This document shows, piece after piece, positions 37,915-46,614 of a stretch of 64,000 nt of DNA (position 1 is the first letter of the stretch; the number at the start of each line of letters is the position of its first letter). The stretch is from DASQZT01 sp963728965. GTDB lineage: Bacteria > Acidobacteriota > Terriglobia > Bryobacterales > Bryobacteraceae. The position numbers were made by a program, and so were the translations under genes. The notes under the pieces are model-generated. The model ran no database searches. It was not told the DNA's origin and saw only the letters and a program-made list of their open reading frames with translations. The stretch is from assembly GCA_963728965.1 (NCBI GenBank), contig CAVSMH010000006.1, forward strand, positions 1,550,001 through 1,614,000, given 5' to 3'.

Positions 37915-37924
37915 CCGGGCCTAA

Positions 37925-40900
37925 ATGGCTCCCAAACCCGAGCGCCGCTACGAAATTCGGGAAGCCCTGGGACAGGGCGGCATGGGCGTAGTTTACAAAG
38001 CTTTCGACACGCTCATGAAGCGGGAAGTCGCGGTGAAGACGATCATCGATGTCGAGAACCGCGAGGTGCTGGACCTGTTCTACAAAGAATGGGCGGTGCT
38101 GGCGTCCATCATCCATCCCAATATAGTCGAGATCTACGATATCGGCGAACTGGAGCGGGACGGAAAACCTCGTCCCTACTTCGTCATGCCGCTGCTGCCC
38201 GGCAAGACGCTGGAGGACTTAATCCGGGAATCCAGCCACCAGCTCACCGTGGAGCGGGCGGTCGAGATCGTGATACAGGCGTGCCGCGGTCTGCAAGTAG
38301 CCCACGAGCGCGGGCTGGTGCATCGCGATATCAAACCGAGCAACCTGTTCGTCATGGAGGACAACTCGGTCAAGATCATCGATTTCGGAATTGCTCACCT
38401 GGTGGACACGCATTCCGTGACCGGGATGAAGGGAACGCTGGGGTACATGTCTCCGGAGCAGATTCTGATGAAGCCCCCGTCGGCGGCTTCGGACATCTTC
38501 TCTCTGGGGATTGTGGCGTACGAGGCGCTGACGGGTCGCCGGCCGTTCGGGGGCGGCAACGAGAATGAACTGGCGCGCGCGGTGCTTCAGCACATTCCCC
38601 CGGCGGCCTCGGAAATCAACCCCAGGGTGAGTGCGGCCATCAGCCAGGTGGTCCACAAAGCCATGGCGAAACAGCCGTGGCACCGGTTCGCGAGCGCGCG
38701 GGAGTTCGGCGATGCCTTGCGGCAGGCGCTCCACAACGAGCCCATCGCGTGTTTCGATGCGGCGCACCTTCAGCCGCGTATCGACCGCGCCGCGAAAGCC
38801 TTCCAACAGGGCGAAGTCCGTTTTGCCTCGGAGGTTTTGAACGAACTCGAAGCGGAGGGCTATACCGACCCGCAGATCACCATGCTGCGGCGGCAGATCG
38901 ACCATTCGGTGCGGCAAACCACCATCCGCCAGCTTCTGGAGAGCGCCCGCCGGTGTCTCCAGGAACAGGAGTATCCGCTGGCGCTGCGCAAGATTCAGGA
39001 AGCGCTGGAGCTGGATCCGGAGGACACCGACGCGCTGGCGCTCAAATCGCGCGTGGAGAAACAGCGGCGCGAGCAGAAGGCGGACGAGTGGAGCCAACTG
39101 GCTCGCCAGCACCTGGCGAACTGCGCCTTCAGCCAGGCGCGGCTGGCGTTACAGAACCTGCTGGAGCTCAAGCCTACCGATACCCAGGCCCTGCACCTGG
39201 TGATGGAAGTGGACCGCTGCGAACAGGAGTACGTGCGTGCGCAGCAGGAAATCTCGCAGTTGCACGAGGCTGCCGTGGCGGACTGGCAAAAAGGCCAGGT
39301 GAGCTCGGCGTTGGGAAAGCTGGAGCGGCTGCTCGATCTCGAAAACCGCACGCGAAACATCGATCCCAAGCAGAGCGGCTCGTATCGGACGCTGTACGAC
39401 CAGGTGCGGACGGAGCACGACAGCATCAAGAATGCGTTCGAGACGGCGCGCCGGCACGTGGCCTCCGACAACCTGGCGCAGGCCATGGAGATCTGCGACC
39501 AGTATCTGGCCAAGTATCCGGGCCACGCTCTTTTCCAGGCGCTGCGGTACGACGCCGAAGAGCGTGAGCGGCAGAAGATGTCCGCGTTCATCGCCGAAAC
39601 CGATCGCAAGGTGGACAAAGAGCCGGACCTGGACCGCCGCTACAGCATTTTGGAAGAGGCGCTGCGGACGTATCCCGGCGCGGCCCACTTCGAGCAGGCA
39701 CTGCGGCTGGTGCGCGACAAACGGGAACTGGTCAATTCCATCGTCGGCCGGGCGCAGTTCTACGAAGAGCGGGGCCAGTTCAACGAGGCGGTGGACCAGT
39801 GGAAGATCCTGCAATCGGTGCACAGCCAGTACCCCGGCCTGGAGTTCGAAATCGAGCGGCTGATCAAGCGCCGGGACCAGCAGGCGCGGATCGAAGCCAA
39901 GGCCAGCTGGGTGCAGCAGATCGACCGGTGCCTGGAGTCCGCCGACTATACCCGCGCCATCGATGCCGCATGGAAAGCGCTGGCCGAATTCCCCGAAGAC
40001 GCGGAACTGGGCGAGCTGTTAAAGCTGGCGAGCGAGGGAGCGGAGCGGGCGGCTGAAGCGGTGGCGCTGCTCGACCAGGGCCGGGAGCTGTGCGCCCAGA
40101 ACCGTTTTGACGAGGGAATCGAGCTGCTACGCAAGGCTCGCACGCTGGATGAGCGGAACGGCGCCGTGCGCGCGGTGCTGTTGGATTCGTTGCTGCAACA
40201 GGCACGCTCGATGCTGGATTCGGACTGGCGGGCGGCGGAAGAACTGGTGCGGCAAATCCTCGACCTCGACCATGAGCAAGTGGCCGCGAAAAGCATGCTG
40301 ACGCTGATCTCGGACCATAAGCAGGACGAGTTCGTGTCGCAATGCACCGCGCAAGCGCGACGGCTGCAGGCATCGGGTGATCTGGAAAACGGGCGGGCAG
40401 TGGTGGAGCAGGGGCTGAAGACCTACCCCAACGATCCGCGTCTGCAACAGCTCCAGGCGACGCTGATCCGGGCCTCGCAGGAAGTGAAGCGGGTCGAGGC
40501 GAGACGCACCGACTTCGAGGAGATGAAACGCCTCGAGCACCACCTGGAGGACAAGCCCGAGTTGACGCCGGCGCAGCGGGACGTACTCCTGCGCAGAGTA
40601 AGGACCGTCGCAGGGCAGTATCCGGGCGATTCCGAAATCCAGCCGCTGACCGCGTTGTTGGAGAGGACCCTTGCCGGAGACGAGGCGGCGGCAGTGCCTG
40701 CTGGCGGCGTGGAGCCGGCGCCGATGGCGCGTCCCGCGGGTGCGAATCTGACCGCGACGGTGTTACTCGGCACGCGATCCGAACCCGGCCCCAGCGCGCC
40801 GGTCGAGGGTGTCCCGGCGCCGGCCGTTCCGTCCGCAGTACTCCCCGCGCCGGCTGCGGCCGCGACACCCGGGCGGGCGCTGCCACTGTGGGACCGGCTG

Positions 40901-42958
40901 CGCACGCACCCCGCCATCGCCCCCCTGCGCACGCATCTCGCCGCCGCCCGCTTGGGCTCGCGCCTGGGCCCGCTTGCCGCCAACCGCAACGCCATGCTGG
41001 GAGTGATCGCGGTTCTGGTGGTGGCGATTGTCGGCCTGATGTCCGTGGTTATCGGGAAGACGTGGCAGCGGCACTCGCGGCGCGCGGCGGCCGTGGTCAC
41101 CGTGCCCGTGCAGGTGGCGGTCACGCCCGTGGGAGCCTCGATCCAGATCGATGGGGAAACGCGCGGCACCTCCAACGTGAGCCTGCAACTCGCCCCGGGA
41201 GTACATCGGCTGAAGGCCACGCTGGACGGTTATCGGCCCGGGTATTCCGAATTCGCCATCAGGCCCGGCTCGGCCCCTCCGTTGCATCTCGCGCTCGAAC
41301 CGCTACCGCTGATGCTGCGGATCACCTCCGATCTGGATGCCGGACAAATCGTGCTCGACGAGCAGCCGGCCGGAGAGCTGGAAAATGGCGAGTTCATCTT
41401 GAACGAAGTGCCCGGCGGCAAGCACACCGTCAAACTCGCCGGCAAGGGCGGCGAAGCAACAGTTGCTTTTGAAAGCACACCGGCAGATCTTCCGGGCTTG
41501 GATGGTCCGTTCGCGGCCAAAGACCTGATGGCGATAACCGCCGGCAGCTTTCGAGGTACGGTTCGGGTACAGTGCACGTGCGGACCCTCGGGTGTGCTGA
41601 TCGATGGCAAGGCGCCGGCCGCGAGCGGTCCGAACGGGATGGAATGGACCGGAATCGGCCAGGGGGTGCACGAGCTTGCGGTGGGGGAGGGCGACAAGGC
41701 GCGCAAGATGACGCTCGAGGTGGGAGCGGCTCCGGCGTTGAGCGTCTTCCTGAATGCCGATCGCAATGCCGGAACGCTGGTGGTGAGTACCGGCGAAGAC
41801 GATGTGACGGTTTTTCTCAACGGGAAGGCGATGCCGCGCCATACCGTGATGGGACGCCTCCGGCTCCCCAACCTTTCGATCCATGCCTATTCGGTGCGTG
41901 TTGCCAAAGATGGATTCGAGGCCGTGCCGGAGCAGCGCGTGGAGATTCACAAAGGGGAGGAAAGCCGGCTGGAGTTCGCGCTGCATCCGGTGGTACAGAT
42001 GTCGACGCTCGAATTCGACGCTGGGCCCGCCGGCGCGGAAGTGCTGGTGGACGACAAATCGATGGGCCTGGTGCAGCCGGACGGCACCTTCTCCGCCAGC
42101 ATCGTCAGCGGCGTACACAAAGTCGAGATGCGGAAGAGCGGCTACGTTTCGAGAATCCTGTCGAAGGATTTTCCGTCAGGCCAGCCGGTGCACTTCAGCG
42201 CGGCGGAAACAGCCCTTCAACCGGTCACCGGCACCTTGCAGATCGCCGTGGCGCCCGCCGCCAGCGTGGTCACTCTGCGGCGGCAGGGAGAGGAAGCATC
42301 GCGGGCCCAGACGCTGAATGAGCGCGAGTTGCATCTTCCCGCAGGCATGTACGTGGTGAGCGCCAGCGCTCCCAAATATATCGAGCAGACGACCACCGTG
42401 TCGATTGTCGCGGGCGTGGTGCGGTCGCTGGATATACGGCTTTGGCCGCAGCAGGAAGCGGAACGGAAACGTGTGCCTCCGGCCGGTCTTCAGGTCCTGA
42501 CCGACCCCGCGGGATGGGTTGCCGAAGGCGCCTGGCTTTTCCGGCAGGGCGGCAACTTCGTGCGTTTCCGCATGGCCTCCACCGCCGGCCGGTATAACTT
42601 CGCGGTGCTTTTGCGCAAAGGCAAGCGGGCGCGGTGGATCTTCAATCGCACCGACGATCGCAACTACGCCCTGTTCGAAATGGACAAGAAGTACTTCTAT
42701 CGCAGCCTGGTGACGAACGCCGGCAAGCCTACCGAGCAGGCCAAAACGCTCCACGGCGCGGGCGACTCCGGGCCGTACCTTATCCAGGTGGACGTTTCCG
42801 CCAAAGCCATCGTGCACAGCATCAGCAAGGCGGGGAACTGGCAGCAACTGGATGAGTGGCAGCCTGGCGGACGCGACGTGTCCGCCGGCCAGTTCGGCTT
42901 CCTGATTCCCGGACGGGACGAAATCGGCGTGTCGGGCTTTGCCTTTCAGGCGAAATAG
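37925..42958 (+). CDS. Membrane Ser/Thr protein kinase with TPR-like and PEGA domains
   Basis: 1677 residues. The kinase domain (about 9-275) has GQGGMG (16-21), the ATP lysine K38, the catalytic HRD at 133-135 and DFG at 153-155. Residues 290-880 are mostly helical, TPR-like repeats (for example LRKIQEALELDPEDTDALALKS). An Ala/Pro linker precedes one transmembrane helix (about 1022-1046). The outer part has repeated PEGA domains (GASIQIDGETRGTSNVSL; AGAEVLVDDKSMGLVQPDG), then a jelly-roll-like domain from about 1525 (WLFRQGGNFVRFRM, YLIQVDVS). This is a receptor-kinase layout: an intracellular kinase and an extracellular binding region. A strong promoter starts four bases before the ATG. Candidate substrates are the two FHA proteins. 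Confidence 0.93.
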   Translation: MAPKPERRYEIREALGQGGMGVVYKAFDTLMKREVAVKTIIDVENREVLDLFYKEWAVLASIIHPNIVEIYDIGELERDGKPRPYFVMPLLPGKTLEDLIRESSHQLTVERAVEIVIQACRGLQVAHERGLVHRDIKPSNLFVMEDNSVKIIDFGIAHLVDTHSVTGMKGTLGYMSPEQILMKPPSAASDIFSLGIVAYEALTGRRPFGGGNENELARAVLQHIPPAASEINPRVSAAISQVVHKAMAKQPWHRFASAREFGDALRQALHNEPIACFDAAHLQPRIDRAAKAFQQGEVRFASEVLNELEAEGYTDPQITMLRRQIDHSVRQTTIRQLLESARRCLQEQEYPLALRKIQEALELDPEDTDALALKSRVEKQRREQKADEWSQLARQHLANCAFSQARLALQNLLELKPTDTQALHLVMEVDRCEQEYVRAQQEISQLHEAAVADWQKGQVSSALGKLERLLDLENRTRNIDPKQSGSYRTLYDQVRTEHDSIKNAFETARRHVASDNLAQAMEICDQYLAKYPGHALFQALRYDAEERERQKMSAFIAETDRKVDKEPDLDRRYSILEEALRTYPGAAHFEQALRLVRDKRELVNSIVGRAQFYEERGQFNEAVDQWKILQSVHSQYPGLEFEIERLIKRRDQQARIEAKASWVQQIDRCLESADYTRAIDAAWKALAEFPEDAELGELLKLASEGAERAAEAVALLDQGRELCAQNRFDEGIELLRKARTLDERNGAVRAVLLDSLLQQARSMLDSDWRAAEELVRQILDLDHEQVAAKSMLTLISDHKQDEFVSQCTAQARRLQASGDLENGRAVVEQGLKTYPNDPRLQQLQATLIRASQEVKRVEARRTDFEEMKRLEHHLEDKPELTPAQRDVLLRRVRTVAGQYPGDSEIQPLTALLERTLAGDEAAAVPAGGVEPAPMARPAGANLTATVLLGTRSEPGPSAPVEGVPAPAVPSAVLPAPAAAATPGRALPLWDRLRTHPAIAPLRTHLAAARLGSRLGPLAANRNAMLGVIAVLVVAIVGLMSVVIGKTWQRHSRRAAAVVTVPVQVAVTPVGASIQIDGETRGTSNVSLQLAPGVHRLKATLDGYRPGYSEFAIRPGSAPPLHLALEPLPLMLRITSDLDAGQIVLDEQPAGELENGEFILNEVPGGKHTVKLAGKGGEATVAFESTPADLPGLDGPFAAKDLMAITAGSFRGTVRVQCTCGPSGVLIDGKAPAASGPNGMEWTGIGQGVHELAVGEGDKARKMTLEVGAAPALSVFLNADRNAGTLVVSTGEDDVTVFLNGKAMPRHTVMGRLRLPNLSIHAYSVRVAKDGFEAVPEQRVEIHKGEESRLEFALHPVVQMSTLEFDAGPAGAEVLVDDKSMGLVQPDGTFSASIVSGVHKVEMRKSGYVSRILSKDFPSGQPVHFSAAETALQPVTGTLQIAVAPAASVVTLRRQGEEASRAQTLNERELHLPAGMYVVSASAPKYIEQTTTVSIVAGVVRSLDIRLWPQQEAERKRVPPAGLQVLTDPAGWVAEGAWLFRQGGNFVRFRMASTAGRYNFAVLLRKGKRARWIFNRTDDRNYALFEMDKKYFYRSLVTNAGKPTEQAKTLHGAGDSGPYLIQVDVSAKAIVHSISKAGNWQQLDEWQPGGRDVSAGQFGFLIPGRDEIGVSGFAFQAK

Positions 42959-42967
42959 GCGGCGGCT

Positions 42968-43666
42968 TCAGTTCCTGCCGTCGCGCGCGCAACGGAACCC
43001 GATGTCGTCGTAGCGGTGGCCATAGTTCACCGAGATTCTAAAGTAGCTGGCGACCCCGATCAGCGGTGCGGGGGCTTTGCCGGGGCCGGCCAGGATGTCC
43101 TCACAATCCACCCACGAGCCGCCGCGGCGGTTGGCCATAAGCTCGCCTTTGACCGGCTCGGACAGGCTCCATTCCCAGACATTGCCTTCCATGTCATAGA
43201 GGCCCCAGGCATTGGGCTGGCGGGTGGCGACCTTCCGCGGCCGATCGCCGGAGTTGGCGCGATACCAGAGAAATCTCCCGTCGATGGCGTCGCCCCAAAA
43301 GTGCCGGGTCGTGGCACCGGCGCGCGCGGCATACTCCCACTCGGCGTCGGTCGGCAGGCGCGCGCCGATCCACGCGCAATATGCCATCGCGTCTTTGGGA
43401 GTGACGTAGACCACGGGTTGATTGCCGGATACGCGGAATCCGGGCGACCGCCAGGTACGCTCCGCGCCAGCTTGTTCGGCGGTCGTGCGATAGCCGGCCG
43501 TTTTCACGAACGCCTCGAACTGGCGCACCGTTACCTCGGTCCGGCCCATCCAAAAGGGCTTCCCGGAGAGCGGGCTTTGGGATGAGCCCGGGGGTATCCG
43601 CACGAACCGGGGCTGCGCCAGGGCCACCGCAGCAAACAGGATCACGCCCCATGCCGGCCGCGTCAT
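42968..43666 (-). CDS. SUMF1/FGE-sulfatase-domain protein, secreted
   Basis: 232 residues with a signal peptide (about 1-17). The formylglycine-generating-enzyme fold is complete in outline: FWMGRTEVTVRQFEAFVKTAGY, PVVYVTPKDAMAYCAWIGARLPTDAEWEYAARAG, GLYDMEGNVWEWSLS, RRGGSW and a final GFRCARD. In most bacterial members this fold is not an FGE but a C-type-lectin-like binding or accessory protein. No sulfatase is nearby, so an FGE role is doubtful. Its ATG overlaps the Rieske stop as ATGA. Confidence 0.87.
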   Translation of the reverse strand: MTRPAWGVILFAAVALAQPRFVRIPPGSSQSPLSGKPFWMGRTEVTVRQFEAFVKTAGYRTTAEQAGAERTWRSPGFRVSGNQPVVYVTPKDAMAYCAWIGARLPTDAEWEYAARAGATTRHFWGDAIDGRFLWYRANSGDRPRKVATRQPNAWGLYDMEGNVWEWSLSEPVKGELMANRRGGSWVDCEDILAGPGKAPAPLIGVASYFRISVNYGHRYDDIGFRCARDGRN

Positions 43667-44139
43667 GCACTCCGCTCCAGCCCGATTTCGAGGACGCCGC
43701 CGGCCAGACGCACGGGATACGTCCGCAGGTTGCCGTGAGTGCGCCCGTGGAGAAGGGTTCCGTCCAACTCATATTCGGCGTGGTTAAGGCTGGTGCATCG
43801 CAGCGTGTGCCGCTTGGGATTGTACGTGCACTGCGCTCCGCCGTGGGTGCAGGAGCGGTCGAGCGCGACGAAGGAGCCTGTCGCCGTGTGGACGACAATC
43901 AGGTTCAAGCCGCGCCCGAGATCGACCACCGCGCCGGAGGCGCCGACGCGCCGCAGCGCCGGCCATTTTCCGAGATCGATGCGCACCGCATCGCGGCCGA
44001 ACGTAAGGCTCTCGCGCGGGATCTCATCGCTACGGCAACAGAGCGGCACGACTCCGAGGAGTCCCATGGATCCCTGCAGGAGCTCGCGGCGATCCAGGAC
44101 GGCGGAGCCAATTTCAGATGTCCGGATCTGGTTTGCCAT
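43663..44139 (-). CDS. Rieske-type iron-sulfur protein with atypical second ligand motif
   Basis: 158 residues. LDRRELLQGSMGLLGVVPLCC at 15-35 could be a Tat or lipoprotein signal. The Rieske domain covers about 50-150. The first ligand pair is C97-x-H99 (CTHGG). The second is C115-x4-H120 (CTSLNH) instead of the canonical C-x2-H. The surrounding HAEYELDGTLLHG keeps the usual Rieske loop shape. If the cluster forms, this small protein would be a periplasmic electron carrier. It lies between a phosphatase gene (25-base gap) and the SUMF1-like gene (four-base overlap). Confidence 0.8.
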   Translation of the reverse strand: MANQIRTSEIGSAVLDRRELLQGSMGLLGVVPLCCRSDEIPRESLTFGRDAVRIDLGKWPALRRVGASGAVVDLGRGLNLIVVHTATGSFVALDRSCTHGGAQCTYNPKRHTLRCTSLNHAEYELDGTLLHGRTHGNLRTYPVRLAGGVLEIGLERSA

Positions 44140-44164
44140 GCTTGCAGCATAGCAGTTTTTCGCG

Positions 44165-44821
44165 CTATTTTCCCAGGCCCTTCACCGCTTCCGTGGCCCC
44201 CTGGGACAAGTTCTTCATGGCATCCGCGGCACTACTGGCGTAGCCGCGCACGGTGTCGGCTACTTCATCCGCCGTACCGGCGATACCATTGCCGTGCGGA
44301 TGATAGGCGAGCACGTAGCGCTTCAGTGGAAACTGGTACCAGCTCATGCCGTACTCGCGCGCTTCGTGCAGGGCACGGGCATTATCCCATTGGTCGTGCT
44401 GGATGCGGTAGCAGGCCACGACCGCGCCGGTGCGGTCGGCGCCGCGCTTGCAGTGGACGAAGACGGGAGTCGCGGAATCGCTCTTGAGGATTCGCAGCGC
44501 GCGGGAAATCTGCTTGTCGGAAGGGGTGTGCATGCCCTGCATGGGGATGTTCACGTACCGCATGCCGAGCGATTCCACGAGCTTCTTCTCAGCTTTGGAC
44601 CGGTCGTCCTGCTGCCGCAGATCGACGACGGTCTTTACCCCTCGGACGGCCAGGCTCCGGAAGCCCTCCTCCGACGGTTGGCCACCGCGGAGCACATGCT
44701 CGTTGACGGCCTGGAAATTGGGCACGCCTTGGACGGCCGGGTCGGCCAGGGCCAGAGGCGCCAGGAGTGCGAAAACAGACACGGCGAAATGCCGCCTGAT
44801 GAATGATTTGCGGGTTTCCAT
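44165..44821 (-). CDS. Secreted dual-specificity/tyrosine-type phosphatase
   Basis: 218 residues with a signal peptide (about 1-25, following METRKSFIRRHF). The active-site loop is HCKRGADRTG with C124 and R130, the Cx5R signature with the RTG variant of plant/bacterial Siw14-like phosphatases. The fold starts VNEHVLRGGQPSEEGFRSLAVRG and VKTVVDLRQQDD. Substrate may be phosphoinositide, pyrophosphate or phosphoprotein; periplasmic location makes a small phosphate ester more likely (inference). ATG 44821 is chosen as the signal peptide start. A three-gene unit with the Rieske and SUMF1-like genes is likely. Confidence 0.9.
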   Translation of the reverse strand: METRKSFIRRHFAVSVFALLAPLALADPAVQGVPNFQAVNEHVLRGGQPSEEGFRSLAVRGVKTVVDLRQQDDRSKAEKKLVESLGMRYVNIPMQGMHTPSDKQISRALRILKSDSATPVFVHCKRGADRTGAVVACYRIQHDQWDNARALHEAREYGMSWYQFPLKRYVLAYHPHGNGIAGTADEVADTVRGYASSAADAMKNLSQGATEAVKGLGK

Positions 44822-44976
44822 GAGGATGGTTCGTAGGACTGACTGTAGGTGCTGCACTAGCAACGGTGGGGACGAGCACCGAAATATAAGACGGACGGCA
44901 GGGGCGGGCGGTTTCAAAAACGGCGGCTGTTCCGATCGGTGCGGGCGCCGAATAGTACCGGTTTTTCCGTGCCTGC

Positions 44977-45006
44977 TTGAGTTTTCGCGTCGTGCTGCCG
45001 TACACT
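44977..45006 (+). promoter_or_regulatory. Sigma70-type promoter of the TIR gene
   Basis: TTGAGT (44977-44982) and TACACT (45001-45006) with an 18-base spacer. The leader would be about 70 bases and ends in GGAGAGGGGAA before ATG 45085. Confidence 0.45.
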
Positions 45007-45084
45007 ACCGGACAAGTTCTGGCCGGGCCGTCCGGGCATGTCCGCACGGCGCCGGTCCCCCAGCCTCGGAGAGGGGAAGCCGAT

Positions 45085-46326
45085 ATGGGCAGAGGCAGAT
45101 TGTTTATCAATTACCGGCGGGACGACAGCCGCGCCGATTCCGGCAGGCTCTATGACCGCCTCGCCGCCTGCTTTCCCGGCCGGGTGTTTCGTGACGTGGC
45201 CTCGCTTCAGCCCGGCGTCGAATGGGACGACGCGATCGCCCGCGTGCTTGGCCAAAGTGACGCCTGTATCGTGGTCATCGGCAAGGACTGGCTGAGCATC
45301 ACCGACGCTCTGGGGCGCCGGCGGCTCGATGATCCCCGCGACAGCGTCCGCCGGGAGATCACGGTAGCCCTTCAGCGCCAGATGCGCGTCTTTCCCGTGC
45401 TGGTAGGCGGAGCCAGGATGCCGGCCGAAGAGGAACTGCCGGCGGAGTTGCAGTCGCTGTGCCGCCGTCACGCCATCGAACTCACCGAACAGGATTGGGA
45501 CGAAGACGTTCGCAAGCTGGTCAAAGGGCTGGAGGCCGTGCTCGGCCGATCTTCCGAGCCTGGCGAAAAGCGCGGGTTTTTCCGCCGCGGCTGGGTGATC
45601 GCCACTGGCGGCGCGCTGGGGGCGGTGGCTGCCCTGGCCATGTACGGAACACTCTACAGACCCGCTCCTTCCGTTCCACAGGGCAAGGTCAATCAAGTGG
45701 CCGCGCCACCCGCCCGCGAAAGACCGGCCCGGCAAACGGCGCCTGAGGCTTTGGAAACCCGGCTTCCGGACCCGACACGCCGGCCAGCTTTCAATCCCGC
45801 CAACCTGCCCGGCAACTGGGAGGCCACGGTGAGCAGCGCCGGCCAGCAACTGGATGAGTCCGTCGAAATCTTCCGCGATCACAGCTATCGCGTGCGTTTT
45901 CAGGGAAATACGGCTGCCGTAGGGCGGTGGACGTACAATGCGGGTGCCGATGCGCTGGAGGTGAGCGACTCCACCAATTTCCTGAATAATGGGGTCAAAT
46001 TCAACTGCGCCTGGAGAACCGCTGGCGCGGCTCACGACACGTTTCTGGGGAACTGCGCCGACCGGATGCAGAATTCCTGGTCGGTGAGGCTGACGCGCTC
46101 CGGCGGCGAACCAGACGAACCCGACTACGATATCCCCCGGGTGGATGTCTCCGGCCTGACCACCGCCGAGCGCGCTGCCTTTGCCGAAGTGCTGGCGGCC
46201 CAACGATGTACCTGCCCCTGCGGCATGAATGTCCACCTTTGCCTGCGCAAAGATCAGAGCTGTCCGTATAGTCCCAACCTCGCCAGAATCAGCCTGGCGG
46301 TGTTTCTGCGCCTGATCCGGGCCTGA
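45085..46326 (+). CDS. TIR-domain protein with transmembrane anchor and cysteine-rich C-terminus
   Basis: 413 residues. The TIR domain (about 1-150) begins GRLFINYRRDDSRADSGRLYD and contains VFRDVASLQPGVEWDDAI, SDACIVVIGKDWL, RRLDDPRDSVRREI and VFPVLVGGARMP. A transmembrane helix lies at about 170-192. The remaining 220 residues are predicted periplasmic: a Pro-rich linker, a beta-rich domain (LPGNWEATVSSAGQQLDE) and a cysteine cluster at C375, C377, C379, C386 and C393. TIR domains either assemble complexes or hydrolyse NAD; a membrane-anchored TIR with a periplasmic redox-like tail suggests sensing. No defence partner gene is adjacent. ATG 45085 has GGAGAGGGGAA upstream. Confidence 0.85.
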   Translation: MGRGRLFINYRRDDSRADSGRLYDRLAACFPGRVFRDVASLQPGVEWDDAIARVLGQSDACIVVIGKDWLSITDALGRRRLDDPRDSVRREITVALQRQMRVFPVLVGGARMPAEEELPAELQSLCRRHAIELTEQDWDEDVRKLVKGLEAVLGRSSEPGEKRGFFRRGWVIATGGALGAVAALAMYGTLYRPAPSVPQGKVNQVAAPPARERPARQTAPEALETRLPDPTRRPAFNPANLPGNWEATVSSAGQQLDESVEIFRDHSYRVRFQGNTAAVGRWTYNAGADALEVSDSTNFLNNGVKFNCAWRTAGAAHDTFLGNCADRMQNSWSVRLTRSGGEPDEPDYDIPRVDVSGLTTAERAAFAEVLAAQRCTCPCGMNVHLCLRKDQSCPYSPNLARISLAVFLRLIRA

Positions 46327-46614
46327 GCCTGGACGCTCGTCCTTCCCTGATTCCGTACTCCGTTCCTATCGATGGGCCTGCATCAGTGTCGCAAGAGCCG
46401 CGAAAACTCGATACCTACCCCTAAAGGATCCCGGCAGACCGCCGATAGTTTGGTTTGAGCACTAAGGTTCCATACGGCAACGGAGTGCGTGAATCACAGG
46501 TGCCGGGTGTAAGAGTGTTCGCCGGAGGAGTTGTGGCCGGCGGTTCGCCGCCGCGGCAGTTTTCCTGGCTGTGGCTGCTGCCCCCGTGCCCTGTGGAGAA
46601 ACACAGGTGAAGGA

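Noticed and set aside
42968..43666. SUMF1-like protein as a true formylglycine-generating enzyme
   Set aside because: No sulfatase gene is nearby and the protein is short and secreted; the fold is commonly used for other roles.
45085..46326. TIR protein as part of a Thoeris- or CBASS-like defence system
   Set aside because: No SIR2, Macro/SLOG, cyclase or effector gene is adjacent, and the protein is membrane-anchored with a periplasmic tail.
46534..46549. Possible sigma54 promoter TGGCCGG-N4-TCGCC before the Wza-like gene
   Set aside because: Only about 8 of 12 consensus positions match; spacing of GG and GC is right, but this is weak in GC-rich DNA.
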